A DNA stretch of 7,559 nt from an uncultured Chlorobiota bacterium (GCA_947311125.1 CAMZKI010000019.1:1-7559); one strand, 5' to 3'; counted from the first letter of the stretch, positions 1 through 7,349 are shown. Program-made: numbers and translations. Notes: a model not told the origin generated them from the sequence alone.

Positions 1-25
1 ATTATTAATTCTAAAATTTTATATT

Positions 26-910
26 ATGGCTAATTTCATAGAGAGTCACAGCTTTAAAGTATTTATGAAGTACTTATACGGATGGGGTGCTTCAGTAGTT
101 TTAATGGGTGCATTATTTAAATTAATGCATTGGCCCTTTGCGGGAGTAATGCTTACGATAGGCCTTTCAGTTGAGGCAATCATATTCTTTTTCTCTGCTT
201 TCGAGCCGTTACACGAAGAATTAGACTGGACACTTGTATATCCTCAATTAGCAGGATTGGACGGAGCTATCGATGTTCCCGTTGAAAAAGAAACTTTACC
301 TGCTTCACCATCAGATGCAATTACCAAATTCAATGAGATGATAGAGAAAGCCGGAGATACAAATCTTTTTGAAAAATTCGGCTCAGGTATTGAGAAACTA
401 AACACTCAGGTAGCACAAATGACTGATATAACAGACGCTGCAGTTGCAACAAACGAATTTACGGATAATATGAAAAATGCATCTTCCTCAGTATCCGAAT
501 TAGCAGGTACATTTACAAAATCTGCAGAAGCCGTTAATTATTCTGCGGAAAACTTATCAGATGCATTTAACGGTGTATCGGAAAAAGTTTCAAAAGGCGG
601 AGAAGAGTTTGCAGACGCATATCAACGATTGACAAGCTCAATGGATTTAGACTTCTCATCTTTAAAGGATGGCAATTCCGAATATAATACACATATCAGC
701 AGTCTGAACAAGAATCTGTCCGCTTTAAATGCTATTTTTGAATTACAACTTAACGAAACTGATCTTGAACAAATGATGTCTGACCTTCAAGGTTCAGTTG
801 AGCATTCAAGAAAATACAACCAAGAAATTACAAAATTAGGACAAAAATTAGAAGCTCTTAATACTGTATACGGAAATATGCTTAGTGCCATGAACGTAAA
901 AATGGACTAA
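26..910 (+). CDS. gldL: GldL/PorL, T9SS inner-membrane motor subunit
   Basis: GldL forms, with GldM, the proton-motive-force-driven motor of the type IX secretion system in the inner membrane. The 294-residue protein has two closely spaced transmembrane helices (about residues 14-33 and 38-58). They are joined by the short loop LMHWPF, and the rest is predicted to be cytoplasmic. Charged residues lie in or beside the membrane at K32, E50 and E60 (the last in SAFEPL). E50 and E60 align by position with the glutamates known to matter in Flavobacterium GldL (E49, E59). The region EELDWTLVYPQLAG (64-77) is typical of the family. Residues about 120-290 are rich in Ser/Ala/Asn and look helical or coiled-coil, with two related LNxxY/F motifs near 234 and 278. 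At 294 aa it is closer to P. gingivalis PorL than to the shorter flavobacterial GldL, as I recall those lengths. The ATG at 26 fits because the conserved N-terminus begins there. No Shine-Dalgarno is seen, as usual in Bacteroidota. gldK would be expected directly upstream, but only 25 non-diagnostic bases are available. Confidence 0.96.
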   Translation: MANFIESHSFKVFMKYLYGWGASVVLMGALFKLMHWPFAGVMLTIGLSVEAIIFFFSAFEPLHEELDWTLVYPQLAGLDGAIDVPVEKETLPASPSDAITKFNEMIEKAGDTNLFEKFGSGIEKLNTQVAQMTDITDAAVATNEFTDNMKNASSSVSELAGTFTKSAEAVNYSAENLSDAFNGVSEKVSKGGEEFADAYQRLTSSMDLDFSSLKDGNSEYNTHISSLNKNLSALNAIFELQLNETDLEQMMSDLQGSVEHSRKYNQEITKLGQKLEALNTVYGNMLSAMNVKMD

Positions 911-964
911 TTACATTTTTTACATGAATTTTAATTTATTGTTTAATTTTAAAACATACAGATT

Positions 965-2551
965 ATGAGCGGACACGGAAAATTATCTCCAAGGCAGAAG
1001 ATGATAAATATGATGTATCTTATTCTGACGGCATTGCTTGCAATGAACGTGTCAGCAGAGATATTAAATGCGTTTGTCTTGGTGAATGACAGTTTATCAA
1101 AAACCGAAAAAGGTATAAACAGTAAAAATGACGAGGTTTATGCCAAATTTAATGCTAAATACGAAGCAAACAAAAAGAAAGTCGGACCTTGGAAAGAAAA
1201 GGCAGACAGAATAAGTATTCTCAGCAAAGAGTTGAAAGATGAAATTACAGAAATTCAAAAAAAGCTTTTACTGGATGCAGGGGAAGATTATGAAAAGTAT
1301 TTAAAAGAAGGAACTATTACCATCGAAAATAAAAAAGATAAAGAAACTCCTACCAGAGTTATGCTGGAAGAAAAAGTAGAGGGTAAAAAAAGCAGAGCTA
1401 CTTTGCTGAAAGAAAGAATTAATAAGTTTGTTAAAGACTTAAATGCTGAGTTAGAGGGTGTTCCTAAAGCTGAAGCTATAATTAAAAGTATAGAGACAAA
1501 TCTTAATACTGATGATATTAAGGGGCAGGGAGGTGAGTTAAAAACATGGGAAAGAGCTAATTTTGAACAACTTCCTCTGGTTGCAGCAATAACTATGCTG
1601 ACAAAATTTAAAACAGATGTTCTGAATGCAGAATCAGATGTTATTAATACACTTTTAAACCAGGTAGACGCTAAGTCGTATAAATTTACAAACTTGAATG
1701 CCATTGTTAAAACTGAAAAAGGGTATGTATTATCAGGCGAAACTTATACCGCACAAATATTTGTCGGAGCATCGGATACTACTCAAAACCCTGTAATTAT
1801 TTTAGATAACGGTACTGAAATTGATTCTTTTGATAACCAAAAAAGAGGAATTTACAGTGTAAGAACAGGAGCTCCGGGCATCTACACTCTCAAAGGAAAA
1901 ATTCTTGTACAAAGACCGGGAACTTCAGAGTTAGACTCATTTCCGTTTGAAAGCCAATACCAGGTAGCTGTTCCGAGTGTAAGTGTATCTCCTGATAAAA
2001 TGAACGTATTTTATATAGGTGTAGACAACCCCGTTACGGTTACTGCAGCAGGAACTCCTGCCGACCAGATAAAAGCAAGTGTTGCCGGCGGAACTATGAT
2101 ACCGAAAGGAAATTCTAAGTATATTGTAAGAGTTAAGAAACCCGGAAAAACAAAAGTTACCGTTTCGGCTAACGGAAGAGCTCTCGGATCAAAAGAATTT
2201 CGCGTAAAAACATTGCCTGACCCTATTACAACAATAGGAGCAAAAGGCTCTTCTTATTATAAAGGAGGACCGTGTCCTAAATCAACATTACTTGCTTTAA
2301 GCGGGATTAATGCTACGATGGAAAATTTTGACTTCGAATTAAGTTACAGAATAACTCAATTTATCGTAACATGTAACATCGGAGGATTTGATGAAAGCGC
2401 TAAATCAAACAGCAGAAAATTTACGCCTCAGCAGAAATCCGTAATACGAAAAGCTAAAAGAAATTCTCGTGTTATTATAGAAGGTGTTAAAGCTGTAGGA
2501 CCTGACGGCAGAACGAGAAAAATTAATGACTTAGTATTAAAACTCAGATAA
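965..2551 (+). CDS. gldM: GldM/PorM, T9SS motor shaft protein
   Basis: GldM is the second motor subunit of the type IX secretion system. As a dimer it threads its single transmembrane helix into the GldL ring and extends through the periplasm to the GldK/GldN ring at the outer membrane. The N-terminus GKLSPRQKMINMMYLILTAL is a family hallmark. The membrane helix covers about residues 13-36, and R10 corresponds to the conserved Arg9 of Flavobacterium GldM. By analogy with known structures, the periplasmic part is helical domain D1 (about 37-235), then beta-rich D2 and D3 (about 236-325 and 326-415), then D4 (about 416-528). D1 contains the conserved WERANFEQLPLVAA (195-208), and D4 contains GPDGRTRKIND (512-522) near the C-terminus. 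The length of 528 aa is normal for the family. D4 holds the only two cysteines (C437, C470). The gene lies 54 bp after gldL and 85 bp before gldN, on the same strand, with no promoter motif in either gap. No Shine-Dalgarno precedes the ATG. It appears intact. Confidence 0.96.
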   Translation: MSGHGKLSPRQKMINMMYLILTALLAMNVSAEILNAFVLVNDSLSKTEKGINSKNDEVYAKFNAKYEANKKKVGPWKEKADRISILSKELKDEITEIQKKLLLDAGEDYEKYLKEGTITIENKKDKETPTRVMLEEKVEGKKSRATLLKERINKFVKDLNAELEGVPKAEAIIKSIETNLNTDDIKGQGGELKTWERANFEQLPLVAAITMLTKFKTDVLNAESDVINTLLNQVDAKSYKFTNLNAIVKTEKGYVLSGETYTAQIFVGASDTTQNPVIILDNGTEIDSFDNQKRGIYSVRTGAPGIYTLKGKILVQRPGTSELDSFPFESQYQVAVPSVSVSPDKMNVFYIGVDNPVTVTAAGTPADQIKASVAGGTMIPKGNSKYIVRVKKPGKTKVTVSANGRALGSKEFRVKTLPDPITTIGAKGSSYYKGGPCPKSTLLALSGINATMENFDFELSYRITQFIVTCNIGGFDESAKSNSRKFTPQQKSVIRKAKRNSRVIIEGVKAVGPDGRTRKINDLVLKLR

Positions 2552-2636
2552 ATATTAAAATAAATAAATCATTTTATACGTTATAGGTATAATTAATAAA
2601 ATAGTCATCAGGGATTTCCCCTAAAAATTAATTGAT

Positions 2637-3479
2637 ATGAAAAAAATAATGTTTTTACTCATCGGGTTCTTTTTAATATCCGGCATTTTTACAACTACTG
2701 ATGCACAGGGTGTTGACGGTGTTTATACTAAACATATAACATCAAAAAGAAAACCGGTTCCTTTTCAGTATATCAGAGAAGCCGATGTAATGTGGTCTAA
2801 AGTTATTACAAGAAGAATAAACTTGACTGAAAAAAGAAACCTTTCGTTATATTACCCGACAGAAGAAATGGAAGACAGAAAAAGTCTCATACAATTAATG
2901 ATGTGGGGAATTAAAAATAAAAGTTTAACCCCGTTTGCATCCGATGAATTCATGACTCAATTTACTCTTAACGAGATAGATGAAAGATTCGGTGCCGGAG
3001 TTGACACAACTTATGACATTGACCCTGAAACAGGTGAAACAATACCTCTTATAACTAAAAAACCGGCAGACGTAAGCGAAGTTAAAGAATTACTTATAAA
3101 AGAACGCTGGATTTTTGACAAACAACGCTCTGTGATGGAAGCTCGCATTATCGGATTATGTCCTATACGTGTTTATTACAGAGATGATGATTTAGACAGA
3201 GAGGAAGAAAGATACAAACAATTATTTTGGGTATTCTTCCCTGAAGCAAGAAATATTTTTGCAAGCCAGCCGATTTATAACCCCAGAAACCAATCGCAAG
3301 AAATTTCATATGACGATTTCTTTGTAAAAAGGATGTTTGACGGATATATTTTTAAAGAGTCGAATGTTTATGACAATCGTTTGATTCAGGAGTATGCAAC
3401 AGGTTTAGATGTCCTTCTTGAATCTGAAAGAATTAAAGAAGAGATTTTCAACTATGAACATGACCTATGGGAGTTCTAA
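2637..3479 (+). CDS. gldN: GldN/PorN, periplasmic T9SS ring component
   Basis: GldN pairs with the lipoprotein GldK to form the large periplasmic ring attached to the outer membrane in the type IX secretion system, where it receives the GldM shaft. The 280-residue precursor begins with a Sec signal peptide: MKK, a hydrophobic core at about residues 4-19, and a likely cleavage after A23 (TDA/QG). There is no lipobox cysteine, so it is a soluble periplasmic protein and not a lipoprotein. Family motifs include KPVPFQYIREADVMWSK (39-55), LYYPTEEM (71-78), ERWIFDKQRSVMEARIIGL (156-174), KESNVYDNRLIQEYATG (240-256) and the C-terminal EHDLWEF (274-280). The C-terminus is therefore complete. It is the last gene of the gldLMN run, and a strong terminator starts 20 bp after its stop codon. 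The 85-bp leader is almost all A/T except for a small GC cluster ending about 14 bp before the ATG. No gldO-like second copy is present in the window. Confidence 0.95.
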   Translation: MKKIMFLLIGFFLISGIFTTTDAQGVDGVYTKHITSKRKPVPFQYIREADVMWSKVITRRINLTEKRNLSLYYPTEEMEDRKSLIQLMMWGIKNKSLTPFASDEFMTQFTLNEIDERFGAGVDTTYDIDPETGETIPLITKKPADVSEVKELLIKERWIFDKQRSVMEARIIGLCPIRVYYRDDDLDREEERYKQLFWVFFPEARNIFASQPIYNPRNQSQEISYDDFFVKRMFDGYIFKESNVYDNRLIQEYATGLDVLLESERIKEEIFNYEHDLWEF

Positions 3480-3498
3480 GACAGAATTAATAATAATG

Positions 3499-3530
3499 AA
3501 AAACCTCAGCTCTTTAGTTGAGGTTTTTTT
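3499..3530. terminator. Bidirectional rho-independent terminator between convergent operons
   Basis: The hairpin stem CCTCAGCT (3504-3511) pairs with AGTTGAGG (3516-3523) around a CTTT loop, with one G-U wobble. It is followed by seven T on the + strand (3524-3530) and preceded by five A (3499-3503), which become a T run on the - strand. It starts 20 bp after the gldN stop and lies 22 bp beyond the manC stop, so it can end both transcripts. The + direction, with the longer U tract, should be the stronger one. The assignment comes from direct base pairing in the sequence; its use in both directions is inferred. Confidence 0.9.
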
Positions 3531-3552
3531 ATAAACAGGTCACTTTTTAAAT

Positions 3553-4641
3553 TTAAATGAATTTTTTACCGACTTTATCTTCGACATCTTTTACAAATTC
3601 TCGAATTCTTTTTTCATTATCTCTACGGCAAATTAAAACAGCATTGTCAGATTCCGCTATTAAATAATTTTTCAGCCCTTCAACAACCAATAGTTTATCA
3701 TCGGAAATGTTTATGATAGTATTTTCTGTGTCGTAACAAAGAATTTTATCCGAATTTATCACGTTTCCGTCAGGTGTTTTTTGGCTGTTTTCATATAATG
3801 AATCCCATGTGCCTAAATCCGACCACCCGAAATCCGAAGGCATAACAAATACATTTTCGGCATGTTCCATAATTCCGTTATCAATTGACACACTTTCGCA
3901 TTCTGAATATACCTCTTTTATAAACGCACTTTCTTTTTCAGGTGTCGATAATAGCCTCGTATCCGAAAACATACCTGCAATATCGGGCAAATATCGGCTA
4001 AAAGCTTTATTTATACTTTTCAAAGACCAAATAAAAATTCCCGAGTTCCATAAAAATTCACCGCTTTGCAAAAACATTTCGGCAGTTTTTCTGTCCGGTT
4101 TTTCCGTAAAGCTTTTTACTTTAAATATTTCGGGAAAGTTTTCAGGGCTTTTATCGTCTTTTTGTATATATCCGTAGCCGGTTTCCGGTCGGGAAGGCTT
4201 AATTCCGAGTGTCAGCAAAGAATTATTTGATGCAACGAATTCAAAGCTTTTTTTTATTACTTCAGCAAAGTTGTTTTCATCAAGAATAAGATGGTCGGAA
4301 GGAGCCGTAACAATTTTTGCATCAGGGTTTTTAGCTTTAATCTTTAAATTTGAATATGCAATACAAGGTGCTGTATTCCTTTTCAGCGGTTCAGAAAGAA
4401 TCTGAGAACTGCTAAGTTTCGGAATTTGCTTTTTGGTAATACCCGTATAAATCTCATTTGTAACGATATAAATATTTTCGGGAGGACAAATTTTTGCAAA
4501 TCTGTCGTAGGTTTGCTGCAGAAGCGTCTTCCCTGTTCCGAGTATATCCAAAAATTGTTTGGGTTTTTGGGTTTTACTTAGCGGCCAAAAGCGGGTTCCG
4601 GTGCCGCCTGCCATTATTACGCAATAATAGTCTTTATTCAT
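3553..4641 (-). CDS. manC: Mannose-1-phosphate guanylyltransferase (GDP-mannose pyrophosphorylase)
   Basis: The enzyme makes GDP-mannose from mannose-1-phosphate and GTP in the cytoplasm. GDP-mannose supplies mannose, and after conversion fucose or rhamnose, for surface polysaccharide and glycoprotein glycans. The 362-residue protein is a single nucleotidyltransferase domain. The signature loop AGGTGTRFWPLS lies at 11-22, with K26, K28 and QFLDI (29-33) following it. Other motifs are SEPLKRNTAP (83-92), TAPSDH (112-117) with the presumed metal-binding Asp116, LGIKPSRPETGYGYI (145-159), FTEKP (178-182), WNSGIF (198-203) and FGWSDLGTW (271-279). The short C-terminal part matches the beta-helix end of this family. 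There is no fused phosphomannose isomerase (cupin) domain of the kind found in longer, roughly 470-aa ManC/AlgA proteins, so that step must be encoded elsewhere. The start is only 9 bp after the valS stop, which suggests co-transcription and perhaps translational coupling. A related sugar-1-phosphate nucleotidyltransferase is possible, but the motifs strongly favour mannose-1-phosphate/GTP. The symbol is by family, less certain than the function. Confidence 0.93.
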   Translation of the reverse strand: MNKDYYCVIMAGGTGTRFWPLSKTQKPKQFLDILGTGKTLLQQTYDRFAKICPPENIYIVTNEIYTGITKKQIPKLSSSQILSEPLKRNTAPCIAYSNLKIKAKNPDAKIVTAPSDHLILDENNFAEVIKKSFEFVASNNSLLTLGIKPSRPETGYGYIQKDDKSPENFPEIFKVKSFTEKPDRKTAEMFLQSGEFLWNSGIFIWSLKSINKAFSRYLPDIAGMFSDTRLLSTPEKESAFIKEVYSECESVSIDNGIMEHAENVFVMPSDFGWSDLGTWDSLYENSQKTPDGNVINSDKILCYDTENTIINISDDKLLVVEGLKNYLIAESDNAVLICRRDNEKRIREFVKDVEDKVGKKFI

Positions 4642-4650
4642 TTTATTTTT

Positions 4651-7287
4651 TTAGCTTTCCAAATTCTTAATTTGCTCCTCTAATGCTTTAATTTTTGCTT
4701 CAGCATCGGCTTGCTTATTTTTTTCTTTTTTTATTACCTGCTCAGGAGCATTATTTACAAACTTTTCATTGCTTAACTTTTTCAAGACCGAATTTAAAAA
4801 GCCTTCCGTATAGTTAAGTTCTTCTTTTAATTTCTTTAGTTCAGTATCTTTATCTATCAAATCTCCTACCGGTATAAAATATTCAACTTTCTTAATTACA
4901 AACTGTATTGCATTTTCGGGTTTCTCGCTAATACTTTCAACTTTCTCCGTTCCGCTTAATCTTGTTATTACACTTTCAAAAGTCTTATTGTAGTTTTTCT
5001 TATCGTCTTTATAAAAAAGTTTTAGTTTTGTTTTAAACGGAATGTTTTTCTCTTTTCTGATATTTCTTATTTGGGCTACGATTTCTTTTGTCGTATCAAA
5101 ATTTGAAAGTAACTCTTCATTATATACCTGAGGAATCGGCATATCGGCAACCATAATGCTTTCACCGTTTTTTCTTTTCTTAATGTTTTGCCAAATTTCT
5201 TCGGTTATAAACGGCATAAAGGGGTGTAAAATACGCAACAATTTATCGAAAATATCAATAATTTCGTTATATGTTATTTTATCAACCGGTTTTTGATAAT
5301 CAGGTTTTACAATTTCAAGCAGCCAAGATGAGAAATCGTCTTTAAACAGGCGATAAACCGTCATTAATGCTTCTGAAAGCTTAAAGGTTTCGTATTGTTT
5401 GTTAAGGTCTTTTATTTGCTCATTAAATTTATTTTTGAACCAATCAACGGCAAGTTTTGAATGTTCCGGTTGTGAAATATTTTCGTCAATTTGCCAAGAT
5501 TTAATCAAACGATATGAGTTCCATATTTTATTTGAAAAATTTCTGCCTTGTTCCGGTAGGCTGTCATTGTAGAGCAAATCCCCTCCGGCAGGTGAGCAAA
5601 GCATCATACCGAAACGCACCCCGTCGGCACCGTATTTTTTAATTAAATCGAGCGGGTCAGGTGAGTTACCGAGCGATTTTGACATTTTCCGTCTTTTCTC
5701 ATCTCTTACCATCCCCGTAAAATAAACGTCTTTAAAAGGCTGCTCTTTACGAAATTTATACCCCGCAATAATCATTCTGGCTACCCAGAAAAAAATAATG
5801 TCATGACCGGTTGCCAAAACATTGGTCGGGTAATAATAATTTATTTCCGGGTTATCGGGTTCGTTTATTCCGTTGAAAACCGAAATAGGCCAAAGCCAAG
5901 AAGAGAACCAGGTATCAAGCACATCTTCGTCTTGACGTAAATCTTCCTGTTTCAAATTTTTATTACCTGTTTTTTTCTTTGCAAGCTCAAGAGCCTTTTC
6001 AATGTTTTCGGCAACTACAAACTCGTTACTGTCGGGCAGATAATATGCCGGAATACGATGCCCCCACCAAAGTTGTCGGGATATATTCCAGTCTCTGATG
6101 TTTTCCATCCAGTGAAAATATGTGTTTTTAAATCTTTCGGGAGAAAAGCGGATATTATTGCTTTTTACGTTTTCAACAGCAGGTTTTACAAGTTCCTCCA
6201 TTTTCAGAAACCATTGCATAGAAAGTTTCGGCTCAATGGGTACGTTTGTTCTTTGCGAATAACCGACACGATTAACATAGTCTTCGATTTTAACCAAATT
6301 ACCGGCTTTATCCAGGTCGCCGATTATGGATTTTCGCAAGTCGAAACGGTCAATACCTTCATAAATTCCGGCTTCTTTACTTATTGTTCCGTCATCATTA
6401 AAAATATCAATAACCTGTAAATTGTGTTTTTGCCCGAGCATATAATCATTTTCGTCGTGTGCCGGAGTAACTTTTAAAGCTCCCGTTCCGAATTCTATGT
6501 CAATATATTCATCAAAAATTACGGGAACTTCACGATTTACGAGAGGGATTATTGCTTTTTTTCCTTTAAGGTGCTTGTATCTTTCATCGTTCGGATGAAC
6601 ACATACTCCGGTATCTCCGATAATTGTTTCCGGTCGTGTTGTTGCAATTGTAATATATTCGTCTGTGCCTGAAATTTTATATTTTACGTAATAAAGTTTT
6701 GATTTTTCATCTTTATATTCTACCTCTTCGTCAGAAACAGCTGTTTTGGCTTTAGGGTCCCAATTAACCATTCTTATTCCCCGATAAATCAAGCCTTCAT
6801 TATACAAGTCAATAAAAACTTTTATAACACTTCTGTATAAATCGTCATCAAGGGTAAATTTTGTTCTGTCCCAATCGCAGGAAGCTCCGAGTTTTTTAAG
6901 TTGCTCCAGTATAATTCCCCCGTGTTTGTGAGTCCAGTCCCATGCATGTTTTAAAAAGTCTTCTCTGCTTATGTCTTTTTTATTTATGCCTTCTTCGGCT
7001 AGTTTGTTAACAACTTTTGCTTCCGTTGCTATTGAAGCATGATCGGTTCCCGGAACCCAACAGGCGTTTTTGCCCTGCATACGTGCTCTTCTTACAAGAA
7101 TATCCTGAATGGTATTATTCATTATATGCCCCATATGCAAAACGCCGGTTACGTTAGGCGGAGGAATTACTATCGTAAAAGGGTCTCGTTTATCGGGAAC
7201 TGATTTAAAGAGTTTGTTATCAAGCCAGTATTTATACCACTTATCCTCTGTTACTGCAGGATTATATTGAGCAGAAGTTTTATTCAT
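4651..7287 (-). CDS. valS: Valyl-tRNA synthetase
   Basis: This class I aminoacyl-tRNA synthetase charges tRNA-Val with valine in the cytoplasm. The 878-residue protein has the usual bacterial length and domain order. The Rossmann catalytic domain begins with PPPNVTGVLHMGH (42-54), which holds the HIGH signature as HMGH, followed by GTDHASIATEAKVV (80-93). The inserted CP1 editing domain, which removes mischarged threonine, shows ATTRPETIIGDT (215-226) and TPAHDENDY (274-282). The catalytic core resumes with NISRQLWWGHRIPAYY (401-416), DVLDTWFSSWLWP (455-467) and the KMSKS loop at 534-538. The anticodon-binding helical domain follows (about 612-760). The charged C-terminal coiled coil (about 813-878) is the tRNA-binding arm typical of ValS. 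The ATG at 7287 fits because NPAVTEDKWYKYW, the usual N-terminal region, starts a few residues later. It is the first gene of a two-gene operon with manC and has its own promoter upstream. No internal defect is seen. Confidence 0.97.
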   Translation of the reverse strand: MNKTSAQYNPAVTEDKWYKYWLDNKLFKSVPDKRDPFTIVIPPPNVTGVLHMGHIMNNTIQDILVRRARMQGKNACWVPGTDHASIATEAKVVNKLAEEGINKKDISREDFLKHAWDWTHKHGGIILEQLKKLGASCDWDRTKFTLDDDLYRSVIKVFIDLYNEGLIYRGIRMVNWDPKAKTAVSDEEVEYKDEKSKLYYVKYKISGTDEYITIATTRPETIIGDTGVCVHPNDERYKHLKGKKAIIPLVNREVPVIFDEYIDIEFGTGALKVTPAHDENDYMLGQKHNLQVIDIFNDDGTISKEAGIYEGIDRFDLRKSIIGDLDKAGNLVKIEDYVNRVGYSQRTNVPIEPKLSMQWFLKMEELVKPAVENVKSNNIRFSPERFKNTYFHWMENIRDWNISRQLWWGHRIPAYYLPDSNEFVVAENIEKALELAKKKTGNKNLKQEDLRQDEDVLDTWFSSWLWPISVFNGINEPDNPEINYYYPTNVLATGHDIIFFWVARMIIAGYKFRKEQPFKDVYFTGMVRDEKRRKMSKSLGNSPDPLDLIKKYGADGVRFGMMLCSPAGGDLLYNDSLPEQGRNFSNKIWNSYRLIKSWQIDENISQPEHSKLAVDWFKNKFNEQIKDLNKQYETFKLSEALMTVYRLFKDDFSSWLLEIVKPDYQKPVDKITYNEIIDIFDKLLRILHPFMPFITEEIWQNIKKRKNGESIMVADMPIPQVYNEELLSNFDTTKEIVAQIRNIRKEKNIPFKTKLKLFYKDDKKNYNKTFESVITRLSGTEKVESISEKPENAIQFVIKKVEYFIPVGDLIDKDTELKKLKEELNYTEGFLNSVLKKLSNEKFVNNAPEQVIKKEKNKQADAEAKIKALEEQIKNLES

Positions 7288-7319
7288 TAAAATAAATTTT
7301 TAGTTAAAAATTATTCGTG

Positions 7320-7349
7320 CAAAGATAAAAGAGATTGTTTTAAAAACAA
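7320..7349 (-). promoter_or_regulatory. Bacteroidota-type promoter of the valS-manC operon
   Basis: Read on the - strand, a TTG box (7349-7347) is followed by a 19-bp spacer and a perfect TATCTTTG (7327-7320). This matches the TTG (-33) and TAnnTTTG (-7) consensus of the primary sigma factor in Bacteroidota. Transcription should start a few bases downstream, giving a leader of about 25-30 nt before the valS ATG at 7287. That leader is too short for a T-box or another large riboswitch. The motif match is direct; the start site is inferred. Confidence 0.8.
7335..7349. repeat. Short inverted repeat inside the valS promoter
   Basis: TTGTTTT-A-AAAACAA is a perfect 7-bp inverted repeat with a 1-bp centre. 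One end coincides with the -33 box of the valS promoter and the rest lies in the spacer. Its position would suit an operator, but no regulator is known for it here. Palindromes made mainly of A/T runs arise easily by chance in such DNA. Confidence 0.3.

Noticed and set aside
912..919. TACATTTT in the gldL-gldM gap as a promoter -7 box
   Set aside because: It lacks the final G of TAnnTTTG, and I see no well-placed -33 TTG upstream. Near matches are expected in A/T-rich gaps.
1288..1704. 138-codon open frame antisense to gldM
   Set aside because: It lies wholly inside the conserved gldM gene, its product resembles no family I recognise, and it has no promoter. It is best explained as a shadow of gldM codon use.
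2588..2593. TATAAT resembling a sigma-70 -10 box before gldN
   Set aside because: Bacteroidota primary sigma factors use TAnnTTTG, and no TTG-type -33 element sits at the right distance.
2571..2602. ATTTTAT / ATAAAAT inverted repeat in the gldM-gldN gap
   Set aside because: It is a 7-bp stem of A/T pairs only, with an 18-nt loop. It is too weak and too likely by chance to call a structure.
3809..4177. 122-codon open frame antisense to manC
   Set aside because: It is fully inside manC, opposite its conserved motifs, with no independent support.
6058..6420. 120-codon open frame antisense to valS
   Set aside because: It is fully inside the conserved valS catalytic and editing regions, with no domain signal or promoter.
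7288..7319. T-box or amino-acid-sensing leader for valS
   Set aside because: The predicted leader is only about 25-30 nt and has no terminator hairpin or T-box core, so there is no room for such an element.
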